Origin: Streptomyces sp. NBC_01571
Lineage (GTDB): Bacteria > Actinomycetota > Actinomycetes > Streptomycetales > Streptomycetaceae
Direction of reading: 5' to 3'
Length of the DNA stretch: 64,000 nucleotides
NCBI RefSeq assembly: GCF_026339875.1
Contig: NZ_JAPEPZ010000001.1
Coordinates: forward strand, 3,906,001 to 3,970,000
A program made the position numbers and the translations under genes. The notes under the pieces are model-generated. The model was not told where the DNA came from and ran no database searches. It was given only the letters and a program-made list of their open reading frames with translations. Each line of letters starts with the position of its first letter. Positions within the stretch are counted from its first letter, which is position 1. Positions 8,869-17,360 of this stretch are shown piece by piece.

Positions 8869-10047
8869 TCAGCGGGCCGGGGCCGGGGCGGGGGCTTCCC
8901 GGCAGATCAGCAGGAGCGCCCTGTCGTCGTTCACGTCCTTGGCCACCGCCTCGATGAGGTGCCAGGCGGCGCCGTGGAAGCCGCCGGCGACATAGCGGTC
9001 GGCCTCACCGGTGAGGCGGTCGATGCCCTCGACGATGTCGCGGTCGGAGGTCTCCACCAGACCGTCCGTGAAGAGCATGAGGACGTCACCGGGCCGCAGC
9101 GAACCCTTGACGGGGTCGAACTGGGCACCGTCGTACACCCCGAGCAGCGGGCCCTCGGCCGCCTTCTCCTCCCAGCGGCCGCTGCCCGCGCTGAGCTGCA
9201 GCCCCGGCGGATGTCCGGCGGAGAAGAGCTCGTAGTCGCCGGAGTCGAGGTCGAGGACCAGGTGGATGGAGGTGGCGAAGCCCTCGTCCCAGTCCTGACG
9301 CAGCAGGTAGCCGTTGGCCGCGGTGAGGAAGGCGTGCGGGGGGAGCGAGCCCAGCAGACCGCCGAAGGCGCCGGACAGGAGCAGCGCCCGCGAACCCGCG
9401 TCCATGCCCTTGCCCGACACGTCCGTGAGGACGACTTCCAGGGTCCGGCCGCCGTTCGTACGGGCCGCGACCACGAAGTCACCCGAGAAGGACTGGCCGC
9501 CGGCCGGGCGCAGCGCCATCTCACGGTGCCAGCCCAGCGGCAGCTTCGGCAGCTTGCTCTGGACCCGGATGCGCTCGCGCAGGTCGAAGAGCATGGTGCC
9601 GCCGCGGCGCCAGGGCACACCCACGCGGCTGCGGAACTGCGCGATCAGCAGACCGAAGAAGCCGCAGGCCGCGACGACCAGGACCACACCGGGGGTCACC
9701 CGGGACGGGCCCTCCGTGTACGGGCCGAGTTTCACGGACTCCACTATCAGCGCGGTGGCGGCGGCCGCGTAGAGACCCAGCAGGCTCGCGGGGCGCAGCA
9801 GGAGGCCGCCCGCCACGATCGGGAGGACCAGCGCGGCCGGTGAGCACCAGACCGAGTTGACCAGCGTGGTCGCGGCGATCAGCGGGATCGTGAGCAGCAG
9901 ACCGGCCAGGGCGATCCAGTCGGACCCGTCCCCGCGGAAGTAGTCCACGGCGGATCTGCGCAGGCCGGTGCGGGCCCGGTGCCACTGCTTCTTCAACCGG
10001 GCCGTGAACGTCTCGGCCGCCGCGCGCCGCCCTCGTCCTGCTGCCAT
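8869..10047 (-). CDS. Membrane-anchored PP2C-type (SpoIIE family) protein phosphatase
   Basis: Protein of 392 residues. The N-terminal 130 residues hold about four membrane helices. The cytoplasmic SpoIIE-like PPM phosphatase domain follows (about 150-385), with the metal-binding signatures SGDF, LTDVSGKGMDAG, FSAGHPPGL, LFTDGLVE and a terminal NDDRALLLI. Such enzymes dephosphorylate anti-anti-sigma factors or similar Ser/Thr-phosphorylated partners; no sensor domain beyond the membrane region is visible. The start is ATG 10047 with a weak site. It is divergent from the Eis-like gene across a 197-bp region that carries a 12-bp direct repeat. Confidence 0.9.
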   Translation of the reverse strand: MAAGRGRRAAAETFTARLKKQWHRARTGLRRSAVDYFRGDGSDWIALAGLLLTIPLIAATTLVNSVWCSPAALVLPIVAGGLLLRPASLLGLYAAAATALIVESVKLGPYTEGPSRVTPGVVLVVAACGFFGLLIAQFRSRVGVPWRRGGTMLFDLRERIRVQSKLPKLPLGWHREMALRPAGGQSFSGDFVVAARTNGGRTLEVVLTDVSGKGMDAGSRALLLSGAFGGLLGSLPPHAFLTAANGYLLRQDWDEGFATSIHLVLDLDSGDYELFSAGHPPGLQLSAGSGRWEEKAAEGPLLGVYDGAQFDPVKGSLRPGDVLMLFTDGLVETSDRDIVEGIDRLTGEADRYVAGGFHGAAWHLIEAVAKDVNDDRALLLICREAPAPAPAR

Positions 10048-10124
10048 TAGTTCGGGACCCTATCCATCGGACCAGGTGCTTGGCACGGGAGGTCCCACTT
10101 GTCCCCCGTCCGAGCGCTCAACAT

Positions 10125-10150
10125 CACAGTGAACTGCACAGTGAACTGCA
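10125..10150. repeat. Tandem 12-bp direct repeat in a divergent promoter region
   Basis: CACAGTGAACTG occurs at 10125-10136 and again at 10137-10148, followed by CA. Each unit contains the palindrome CAGT-GA-ACTG. Head-to-tail spacing of just over one helical turn is typical of a dimer or oligomer operator. The repeat lies between the phosphatase (leftward) and acetyltransferase (rightward) starts and could control either. Confidence 0.55.
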
Positions 10151-10244
10151 CGGCGAGCCTCATGGAGAAGGTCACGGCAGGCACTCCCCGCGGCCGGTGG
10201 AAAATTCTCTCGCCCGTACCGCACCGCCCTGGTAGGCATGGCGC

Positions 10245-11474
10245 ATGACGACTGACTTGCGGGTGCTGCGGCAGCCCGAGTGGGATGCGTGGTACGACAA
10301 CCTGGTTCGCGCGTTCGGGGGCGTGCCGGAGTCGTCCGAGGAGCGCGAGCTGTGGAACGAGCTCACAGAGTACGACCGTTCCCTGGGAATCTGGGAGGGC
10401 GACCAGTGCGTGGGCACCGCGGGGGCGTTCTCCTTCCGGGTCACGGTCCCCGGCGGCGCCTCCGTACCGGCCGCGGGCATCACGATGGTGAGCGTCGCGG
10501 CCACGCACCGGCGGCGCGGGCTGCTGACGTCGATGATGCGGCGGCAACTGGACGACATCCATTCCTGGGGTGAGCCGCTCGCCGTCCTGACCGCGTCGGA
10601 GCCGGCGATCTACGGCCGGTTCGGCTACGGCATCGCGACGCACCAGCACAGCGCCGAGATCGACACGACCCGGGTACGGCTGTCCGTACCGCCCGGCACC
10701 GATGACGTACGTCTGCGGTTCGCCGCGCCCGCCGATGTCCTCGACGTCTGTGAGTCGGTGTACGCACGGTCGGTTCCGGGGCGGCCGGGGATGCTGGCGC
10801 GGCGGCCCGGCTGGGAGCGGGTGACGGTGCTCGACCCGGAGAGTGAGCGGGACGGGGCGTCGCCCTTGCAGTGCGTGGTCGCCGAGCGGGACGGCGAGGT
10901 GGTCGGCTACGCCCGGTACCGGATCAAACCGGACCACGACCACGCCGGGGCCAGGGCCACAGTCGTCCTCCACGACCTCCAGGCCCTGGACCCAGCGGCG
11001 GACGCCGCGTTGTGGCGGCTGCTCTTCGACCTCGACCTGACGACGACGCTGCGCACCCGGGGGCGTCCGGTGGACGAGTCGTGGCACCACATGGTGTCCG
11101 ACATCCGGCGCTGCGCCGTGCGGTTGCGGGACGGTCTGCATGTACGGCTCGTCGATGTCGACGCCGCGCTGGAGGCGCGCACGTACCAGGCGCCGGTGGA
11201 CCTGGTGTTCGAGGTCGAGGACGCGTTCTGCCCCTGGAACGAGGGGCGTTGGCGGCTCACCGGTGACGCGAAGGGGGCCTCCTGCGTGCCGGCCCGGGAA
11301 CCCGCCGATCTCGCTCTGTCCGTAAGGGAGTTGGGGGCGGCGTATCTCGGCGGGGTGTCGCTGGTGTCGCTCGGGGCGGCCGGGCGGGTGCGGGAGCTGC
11401 GGCAGGGGGCGCTGGCGGAGGCCTCGGTGGCCTTCTCGTCGGCGGTCGAGCCGTGGCTGCCGCACGGGTTCTAG
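10245..11474 (+). CDS. GNAT-family N-acetyltransferase, Eis-like
   Basis: Protein of 409 residues with the three-part Eis layout: an N-terminal GNAT domain, a second degenerate GNAT domain and a C-terminal SCP2-like domain. The acetyl-CoA motif is MVSVAATHRRRGLLTSMM (about 83-100), followed by SEPAIYGRFGYG, which contains the Tyr that acts as general acid in Eis. The chain ends in Phe, whose carboxylate is used in catalysis in characterised members. Mycobacterial Eis acetylates aminoglycosides at several positions; the natural substrate in Streptomyces is not known. ATG 10245 was taken as the start. Confidence 0.9.
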   Translation: MTTDLRVLRQPEWDAWYDNLVRAFGGVPESSEERELWNELTEYDRSLGIWEGDQCVGTAGAFSFRVTVPGGASVPAAGITMVSVAATHRRRGLLTSMMRRQLDDIHSWGEPLAVLTASEPAIYGRFGYGIATHQHSAEIDTTRVRLSVPPGTDDVRLRFAAPADVLDVCESVYARSVPGRPGMLARRPGWERVTVLDPESERDGASPLQCVVAERDGEVVGYARYRIKPDHDHAGARATVVLHDLQALDPAADAALWRLLFDLDLTTTLRTRGRPVDESWHHMVSDIRRCAVRLRDGLHVRLVDVDAALEARTYQAPVDLVFEVEDAFCPWNEGRWRLTGDAKGASCVPAREPADLALSVRELGAAYLGGVSLVSLGAAGRVRELRQGALAEASVAFSSAVEPWLPHGF

Positions 11475-11552
11475 GGGGCGGCGACAGGAGACGTTCGCCC
11501 CGTCGGGGGACCAGTAGCGATTCGGAGCCGGGGCGCCGGCTCCGGACGCGGA

Positions 11553-12365
11553 TCACCGGTGCTGGCAGTTCGGGCACCAGAAGAGGTTGCGGGCGGCGAG
11601 ACCGGCGGTGCGGATCTCGCCGCCACAGATGTGGCAGGGCAGGTTGGCCCTGCGGTACACGTAGACCTCGCCGCCGTGGTCGTCCACCCGGGGCGGGCGG
11701 CCCATGGCCTCGGGGGCGTGTGCCGGACGCACCGTGTCGATGCGGTTGTTGCGCACGCCCTCGCGCATCAGGTCCACGAGGTCGGCCCAGATCGCGTCCC
11801 ACTCGGCGGGGGTGATGTCCCTGCCCACGCGGTACGGGTCGATGCCGTGCCGGAAGAGGACCTCGGCGCGGTAGACGTTGCCCACGCCCGCGATGATCTT
11901 CTGGTCCATGAGGAGGGCGGCGATCGTCGTGCGGCTGCGGGAGACACGGCGGTAGGCCACCGACGGGTCGGCGTCGGGGCGCAGGGGGTCCGGGCCGAGG
12001 CGGGCGTGTATCGCCCGCTTCTCGTCGTCCGTGATCAGGGCGCAGGTCGTCGGGCCCCGGAGGTCGACGTACGTCGTGGCGTTCGCGAGGCGGAGGCGGA
12101 CCGTGTCCGTGGGGGGCGGGGCGGGGGCGTCGCCGAAGTTCACCTTGCCGAAGAGACCCAGGTGGATGTGGATCCACTCGGAGGCGCGGAAGCCGAGGAA
12201 GAGGTGTTTGCCGTGGGCGTCGGCGGATTCCAGGGGGGTGCCGTCGAGGAGGGCGGCGGCGTCCGCGAACTTGCCCTGCGGGCTGGTGACGCGGGTGGGG
12301 GTGCCGTCGGTGAAGGCCGCCGCGTAGTCCTCGGCGAGCCGGTGGATCGTGTGCCCCTCGGGCAC
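11553..12365 (-). CDS. Fpg/Nei-family DNA glycosylase (endonuclease VIII-like)
   Basis: Base-excision repair glycosylase/AP lyase of 270 residues. The N-terminus PEGHTIHRLA supplies the catalytic Pro (after Met removal) and Glu, and PEGHT is the Nei-type variant. DQKIIAGVGNVYRAEVLF is the helix-two-turn-helix region. A zinc finger closes the protein (CHICGGEIRTAG...CPNC). GTG 12365 has an AGGAGG site 5 nt upstream. Whether it removes oxidised pyrimidines (Nei1 or Nei2-like) cannot be decided here. Confidence 0.93.
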   Translation of the reverse strand: MPEGHTIHRLAEDYAAAFTDGTPTRVTSPQGKFADAAALLDGTPLESADAHGKHLFLGFRASEWIHIHLGLFGKVNFGDAPAPPPTDTVRLRLANATTYVDLRGPTTCALITDDEKRAIHARLGPDPLRPDADPSVAYRRVSRSRTTIAALLMDQKIIAGVGNVYRAEVLFRHGIDPYRVGRDITPAEWDAIWADLVDLMREGVRNNRIDTVRPAHAPEAMGRPPRVDDHGGEVYVYRRANLPCHICGGEIRTAGLAARNLFWCPNCQHR

Positions 12366-12430
12366 GGGGTCCTCCTGGTGGTGTGCGTCTGTGACGAACT
12401 GGGCGGGGGCCTTTTCTCGCCCCCGCCGCC

Positions 12431-12536
12431 CCTACCCGTCCCTGGGGGCTCCGCCCCCAGACCCTCGCCAAGGGGCTGCCGCCCCCTGGGCCCCCGCTCG
12501 CCCGAAGGGCTCGTCCTCAAACGCCGGACGGGCTGA
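12431..12536. repeat. Streptomyces-type intergenic repeat
   Basis: The stretch combines a GGGGGCTCCGCCCCC hairpin, a second CCAAGGGGCTGCCGCCCCCTGG hairpin-like block and the closing phrase TCAAACGCCGGACGGGCTGA. This combination recurs between genes throughout Streptomyces genomes, to my knowledge. Here it fills the space between the glycosylase gene and rpiB. It may act as a terminator or be a non-autonomous repeat. Confidence 0.6.
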
Positions 12537-12581
12537 GGGTGCGGACCCGCGCCGGATGGTTCCGGTCGGCGTTCGAAAGGG

Positions 12582-13067
12582 CTACGCCTGCGGGTGGTGG
12601 GGCGGGATCGGCGGGAGGTCGCCCGTGGCCTCGTACGCGGAGAGCATGTCGATGCGGCGGACGTGGCGGTCCACACCGGAGAACGGGGTGGTGAGGAAGG
12701 TCTCGACGAACTTGGTCGCCTCCTCCTCGGAGTGCATCCGGGCGCCCACGGAGACGACGTTGGCGTTGTTGTGCTCGCGCCCCAGCTCCGCCGTCTCCTG
12801 GCTCCAGGCGAGCACGGCGCGGACGCCGGCCACCTTGTTCGCCGCGATCTGCTCACCGTTGCCGGAACCGCCGATCACGATGCCGAGGGCATCGGGGTCT
12901 GCCGCCGTGCGCTCCGCGGCACGGAGGCAGAACGGCGGATAGTCGTCCTCCGCGTCGTAGACGAGGGGCCCGCAGTCCACGGGTTCGTGGCCGGCCTCCT
13001 TGAGCCACTCCACGAGGTGGTTCTTGAGTTCGAAACCAGCATGATCGGAGCCGAGATACACGCGCAT
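12582..13067 (-). CDS. rpiB: Ribose-5-phosphate isomerase B
   Basis: RpiB/LacAB-family isomerase of 161 residues that interconverts ribose-5-phosphate and ribulose-5-phosphate in the pentose phosphate pathway. Seen directly: MRVYLGSDHAGFELK at the start (Asp/His phosphate-binding region), the loop IVIGGSGNGEQIAANKV, and the downstream HNNANVVSVGARM. The active-site Cys of many RpiB enzymes is replaced by Ser in GGSGNG, as in mycobacterial RpiB, which uses Glu instead. ATG 13067 has no strong ribosome-binding site. It is separated from the glycosylase by a repeat and is probably monocistronic. Confidence 0.94.
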   Translation of the reverse strand: MRVYLGSDHAGFELKNHLVEWLKEAGHEPVDCGPLVYDAEDDYPPFCLRAAERTAADPDALGIVIGGSGNGEQIAANKVAGVRAVLAWSQETAELGREHNNANVVSVGARMHSEEEATKFVETFLTTPFSGVDRHVRRIDMLSAYEATGDLPPIPPHHPQA

Positions 13068-13140
13068 GGTCCGAGTGTGACACGGCTGTTTCGGATCGGC
13101 CTCGTCGGGTGCCGCGAGGGAAAACTGTGAGCAAGGCTAC

Positions 13141-13162
13141 AAAACCTCAAGAAAACCTCAAG
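13141..13162. repeat. Two 11-bp direct repeats upstream of the permease
   Basis: AAAACCTCAAG is present at 13141-13151 and 13152-13162, head to tail, in an AT-rich patch between rpiB and the permease gene. An 11-bp period is what a response regulator of the PhoP/OmpR type would use, but the bases do not match the PHO box well. Role unknown. Confidence 0.45.
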
Positions 13163-13220
13163 TAACGATCCGGATTCAAAGGTTCACGAATCTCTTTGCC
13201 TCCGATTCACTGGACCGGCT

Positions 13221-13259
13221 CGTACACCGCTCGTACGAGTCCCGTACACCGCTCGTACG
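13221..13259. repeat. 17-bp direct repeat containing CGTAC inverted half-sites
   Basis: CGTACACCGCTCGTACG occurs at 13221-13237 and 13243-13259, a 22-bp period equal to two helical turns. The CGTACG edges are themselves palindromic. It lies about 80 bp before the permease start codon, a good place for a repressor site. Confidence 0.5.
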
Positions 13260-13339
13260 GGAAGTACGAGAAGTCCGAGCAGTTCACCCCCAACGGAAGT
13301 ACGGGAAATCCGCTCACCGGCGCAAAGGAATCCCCCCTC

Positions 13340-14821
13340 ATGACCTCGCAGCCGACCCCCACGAAGGCCGTCGACGGCCCCGGAGGCCCCGGAGAACCCG
13401 GCTCGGGCCTCCAGGCCGGGCTCAAGAACCGTCATCTGACCATGATCGCCATCGGTGGCGTCATCGGAGCGGGCCTCTTCGTGGGCTCCAGTTCCGGTAT
13501 CGCCACCGCCGGACCGGGCATCCTGCTCTCCTACGCCCTCGTCGGCACGCTCGTGGTGCTGGTGATGCGGATGCTGGGCGAGATGTCCGCCGCCAATCCG
13601 ACCTCCGGTTCGTTCTCCGCCCACGCCGACCGCGCGCTCGGGCGCTGGGCCGGTTTCTCGATCGGCTGGCTGTACTGGTTCTTCTGGGTGGTCGTCCTGG
13701 CCGTCGAGGCGACGGCGGGTGCCACGATCCTCGAGGGCTGGGTCCCCGCCGTGCCGCAGTGGGGCTGGGCGCTCATCGTGATGATCGTGCTCACCGCGAC
13801 CAACCTGGTCTCGGTCGGCTCGTACGGTGAGTTCGAGTTCTGGTTCGCCGGGATCAAGGTCGTGGCGATCGGCGCGTTCATCGTCGTCGGCGGCCTCGCG
13901 ATCTTCGGCGTGCTGCCCGGCGTCGACGCCGAGAAGGCGGGGCTGGGGAACCTGACCGACCACGGCGGCTTCCTGCCGCACGGCCCCGGCGCGATCCTCA
14001 CCGGTGTGCTCCTGGTCGTCTTCTCCTTCATGGGCAGCGAGATCGCGACCCTCGCCGCCGGCGAGTCCGAGAACCCGCAGCGGGCGGTCACCAAGTCCAC
14101 CAACAGCATCATCTGGCGGATCGGCGTCTTCTACCTCGGTTCGATCCTGGTCGTCGTCGCCCTGCTGCCCTGGAACGACCCGTCCATCAAGGACAAGGGC
14201 TCGTACGTCGCCGCCCTCGACTCCCTCGGCATCGCGCACGCCGGTCAGATCATGAACTTCATCGTGCTGACGTCCGTGCTGTCCTGTCTCAACTCCGGCC
14301 TCTACACGGCCTCCCGGATGGCCTTCTCGCTCGGTGAGCGCGGGGACGCGCCCAAGGTCTTCGCGAAGACCACCTCGCGCGGTGTGCCGCTGGCCGCGAT
14401 CGTCGTCTCGGTCGTCTTCGGCTTCGTCGCCGTCTTCTTCAACTACAAGTTCCCGGACTCGGTCTTCCTCTTCCTGGTCAACTCCTCCGGCGCGGTCGCC
14501 CTCTTCGTCTGGCTGGTCATCTGCTTCTCGCAGCTCCGGATGCGGAAGATCATCGAGCGCGAGTCCCCGGAGAAGCTGGTCGTCAAGATGTGGCTGTACC
14601 CGTACCTGACCTGGGCCACGGCCGCGCTGATCGTCTTCGTCCTCGGCTACATGCTGACCGACACCGAGCACGACGGACGCGAGACCGTGCTGCTGTCGCT
14701 CCTCGTCGCCGCCGTGGTGGTGGCCATCGCGGTGATCAGGCAGCGGCTGCGCGGCGGCGGTGCCGCCACAGAGACCGCGAGCGCCCCGGTGCCGGTCGAG
14801 GCCTCGTCCGAGGCCCGCTGA
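13340..14821 (+). CDS. Amino-acid permease, APC superfamily (GABA/aromatic permease type)
   Basis: Transporter of 493 residues with twelve predicted membrane helices; amino acid/H+ symport at the plasma membrane. The consensus start of APC helix 1 is visible (RHLTMIAIGGVIGAGLFVGSSSGIATAGP) along with MRMLGEMSAANPTSGSFSAHADRALG in helix 2-3 and FMGSEIATLAAGESENP in helix 6. The closest recognisable type is GabP/AnsP/ProY; substrate unresolved. I chose ATG 13340 (MTSQPTPTKA) because AAAGGA lies 10 nt upstream; the frame extends to 13196, but that part lies in repeat DNA. It is a paralogue of the permease at 19313-20701. Confidence 0.9.
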   Translation: MTSQPTPTKAVDGPGGPGEPGSGLQAGLKNRHLTMIAIGGVIGAGLFVGSSSGIATAGPGILLSYALVGTLVVLVMRMLGEMSAANPTSGSFSAHADRALGRWAGFSIGWLYWFFWVVVLAVEATAGATILEGWVPAVPQWGWALIVMIVLTATNLVSVGSYGEFEFWFAGIKVVAIGAFIVVGGLAIFGVLPGVDAEKAGLGNLTDHGGFLPHGPGAILTGVLLVVFSFMGSEIATLAAGESENPQRAVTKSTNSIIWRIGVFYLGSILVVVALLPWNDPSIKDKGSYVAALDSLGIAHAGQIMNFIVLTSVLSCLNSGLYTASRMAFSLGERGDAPKVFAKTTSRGVPLAAIVVSVVFGFVAVFFNYKFPDSVFLFLVNSSGAVALFVWLVICFSQLRMRKIIERESPEKLVVKMWLYPYLTWATAALIVFVLGYMLTDTEHDGRETVLLSLLVAAVVVAIAVIRQRLRGGGAATETASAPVPVEASSEAR

Positions 14822-14839
14822 GCACCGCGGATCCGACGA

Positions 14840-14882
14840 GGGCGGGGCCCGGCGGCAGTGCCGCCGGGCCCCGCCCCTTTTT
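14840..14882 (+). terminator. Strong intrinsic terminator of the permease gene
   Basis: An 18-bp GC stem (14840-14857 with 14859-14876) is followed by CTTTTT. It lies 18 bp past the permease stop and 12 bp before the stop of the convergent kinase gene, so it probably serves both. Confidence 0.9.
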
Positions 14883-14893
14883 CGCGCAGCCGC

Positions 14894-17173
14894 TCACAGC
14901 GGTGTGAAGCTCTTCCTGACCTCGTCGTAGACACGCAGCGCGGCGGCCTCGATGTCCGGGTGGTACCAGGTGCTGATCTCGTACGACGTGCCCCCGGACC
15001 GGAAGCCCAGCAGCCGCACGTGCCAGAGCCGGCCCCTGGCCATGACGGTGTACTCCCACGCGACCGCGGGCTCCCCGCGGAACGTCGTCCGCTCCAGCCG
15101 GATCCGCCGGTAGTCCAGCCCCTTGCTGGTGTCCCCCTCCGCCTGCTCCCACTGCGTCAGCAGGTCGCCCCTGGCCGGGGTCGCGTTGGCCACGATCTCC
15201 TGCGCGCTGTCGGGCGAGGTGTAGTGCACCTCGGAACCGCTCTGTGCCACCCGCTGCCAGTCCTGCGGGGGGACCCAGGCGTACAGCCCGGCCTCCTTGC
15301 GGGCCCCGGCGGGCAGGCTCGGCGGACGCGACGTCCCGTCGACGGTGGGGAGAGGGGAGGAGGGTCCGCCGGACGCCACCGGTGAGCTGGACGCGGACGG
15401 TGACGACGACGCGCTGCCGGTGTCGTGGGAAGACCCCCCGTTCGCCGCGATCACGATCCCTGCGACGGCTCCCGCGACCACCACTCCGCCGGCGGCGGCG
15501 AATGCCATCCGGCGTCTGCGGTTGCCCGGAACCCACGGCACCACGGGGCCGGGGGGTTCACCCGGCGGCACGCGTACGGGAGCGAGGCCGTGGGCGGTGG
15601 GCTGCGAGACGAGGGAGGAGGGCGAGGAAGGAGGGGACGGAAGGGGTCGAGGGGAGGGGGTGGAGGAAGCGGGAGGGGCCGAGGGGGTTTCCGAGCGGAC
15701 CTGTGCATGCAGCTCGGCGGGGGTCTCGGTGGAGGTGTTGGAGGTGGGAGAGGAGGGGGCGGTGAGAGTGGGGGCGGGAGGCTGAGGCGGTTCGGGTTCC
15801 TCGGCCGGGGTCTCACCGGGGTCGGGTGGGGACTTCCGCGTCGGGGTGTAGCGGAGGGGAACGGCGTCCTGCACGGGATCGAGCTCCGGGGCGAGCTCGG
15901 GAGGGGGTTCGGACCCGCGATCGGGGGCGCGTTCAGATCTGCGCTCGGGATCGGGGGCGGGTTCAGGCCCGCGCTCCGGATCGGGCTCGGGTTCCGATCC
16001 CGAGTCCGGCTCAGGGCCGGGGGCCGAGTCAGGCACGGTTGCGCATTCCGCGTCCGGCGCCTGGTCGTGGTCCGGCTCCCGGTCCTGTCCTCGCTCCCGC
16101 TCCCCCGCCTGCTCCGGCGCTACCTCCGGCTCCGGCTCCGGCTCTGATTCCGGTTTCTGCTCCGGCTCCGGCCGTGGCGGGCGGCGTCGTGCCTCTCGTA
16201 TCAGCTGAGGGTCCAGGAACACCGGTGTGGGGGACTCCTCGTAGACCGGGGGGACGGAGGGTACGGCCTCCGGTACCCCGGAGAGCGCGGCGCTGACCGG
16301 CGCGGCTCCTCCCTCCCCTCCTCCCTCCGTGGAACCCGGGCTCGGATCCGGCCGCGGTCGCGGCTCCCGCGCGGGCCTCGGGAACGCGATCGGCCGCAAC
16401 GCCGTCTCCAGTTCCTCAAGACCGGGCCGGGTCGACGGGTCCTTCTCCAGGAGCGCCGCCAGGACGCCCCTCAAACCGCCCTCGACCGAGGGGAGTTCGG
16501 GCTCCTCGTAAAGGACGGCGTGCAGTGTCGCCAGAGTGGTCGAGCGGGAGAAAGGGGAACGGCCGCCGAGGGCCGCGCAGAGCGTCGCCCCGAGGGACCA
16601 CACGTCGGACGGCGGGCCCTGCGGGCGGCCGGAGATGCGCTCGGGCGCCATGTAGTCGGGGGAACCGACCAGCATCCCGACCATGGTGAGCGCCTCGGCG
16701 TCCTGCAACGCGGCGATGCCGAAGTCGGTGAGGACGACACGCTGACCACTCCGTTCGACCAGGACGTTGCCCGGCTTGATGTCCCGGTGCAGCACTCCCC
16801 CGGCGTGCACCTGGCGCAGGGCCGAGACGAGTCCGAGGCCGATACGGGCCGCGGTGCGCGGGTCGAGCGGGCCGTCCTCGACCACCACTTGTTCGAGTGA
16901 GCGGCCTGCGACCAGTTCCATCACGATCCACAGCCGCTCGCCCTCGTCCACGACGTCGTAGATGCGTACGACGTTGGGGTGGTCGATCCGAGCCGTGGCC
17001 CTGGCTTCGCGCAGTGTGCGTTCGCGGCGGGTGCGGGTTTCCTCCGGGTCGAGTCCGTCGATGCGCATTTCCTTGACGGCGACCTGCCGGTCGAGCACGT
17101 CGTCGGTGGCCCGCCAGACTCGTCCCATTCCCCCCTGCCCAATACTCTCGGCCAGCCGATATCGGCCCGTCAC
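14894..17173 (-). CDS. Transmembrane Ser/Thr protein kinase (PknB/Hanks type)
   Basis: Protein of 759 residues. The kinase domain (about 5-265) has the Gly loop IGQGGMGRVW, Lys34 in VAVKEM, the catalytic loop HRDIKPGNVL, DFG in LTDFGIA and APE in YMAPERI. A long Pro/Glu/Asp linker (about 270-555) has many PEPEP-type repeats. One membrane helix (FAAAGGVVVAGAVAGIVIAA) follows, then a Ser-rich stretch and an extracellular domain with SGSEVHYTSPDSAQEIVANATP. No PASTA repeats are present. GTG 17173 is the probable start (VTGRYRLAESIG, GGGA 6 nt upstream). The frame is open to 17266 and would include a TTA codon at 17177-17179. It faces a divergent LPXTG protein gene. Confidence 0.9.
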   Translation of the reverse strand: MTGRYRLAESIGQGGMGRVWRATDDVLDRQVAVKEMRIDGLDPEETRTRRERTLREARATARIDHPNVVRIYDVVDEGERLWIVMELVAGRSLEQVVVEDGPLDPRTAARIGLGLVSALRQVHAGGVLHRDIKPGNVLVERSGQRVVLTDFGIAALQDAEALTMVGMLVGSPDYMAPERISGRPQGPPSDVWSLGATLCAALGGRSPFSRSTTLATLHAVLYEEPELPSVEGGLRGVLAALLEKDPSTRPGLEELETALRPIAFPRPAREPRPRPDPSPGSTEGGGEGGAAPVSAALSGVPEAVPSVPPVYEESPTPVFLDPQLIREARRRPPRPEPEQKPESEPEPEPEVAPEQAGERERGQDREPDHDQAPDAECATVPDSAPGPEPDSGSEPEPDPERGPEPAPDPERRSERAPDRGSEPPPELAPELDPVQDAVPLRYTPTRKSPPDPGETPAEEPEPPQPPAPTLTAPSSPTSNTSTETPAELHAQVRSETPSAPPASSTPSPRPLPSPPSSPSSLVSQPTAHGLAPVRVPPGEPPGPVVPWVPGNRRRRMAFAAAGGVVVAGAVAGIVIAANGGSSHDTGSASSSPSASSSPVASGGPSSPLPTVDGTSRPPSLPAGARKEAGLYAWVPPQDWQRVAQSGSEVHYTSPDSAQEIVANATPARGDLLTQWEQAEGDTSKGLDYRRIRLERTTFRGEPAVAWEYTVMARGRLWHVRLLGFRSGGTSYEISTWYHPDIEAAALRVYDEVRKSFTPL

Positions 17174-17360
17174 CAATAATCCCGGAACACCGCCACTCGC
17201 ATTCCCCGGCAATCTCCCGCACCCCCTCGGAACCCGCCATAAACGTCCGCCACACAGGAAACACAATGGTCACACTTCATGCCGTACCAGCATAGTGCGG
17301 AGAAATCTTGTGGTACCTCTTCAAGTACTGCGAATTCAGGCGCAGCCAAGGGGGACGAAC

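Noticed and set aside
13163..13189. Possible GlnR box (GTAAC-N6-GATTC)
   Set aside because: The second half matches GAAAC poorly and no second a/b site follows at the right spacing. The evidence is too weak to list as a site.
13181..13213. Possible PHO box (GTTCAC and GATTCAC 22 bp apart)
   Set aside because: The middle 11-bp unit does not fit, and a permease of this type has no clear link to phosphate control.
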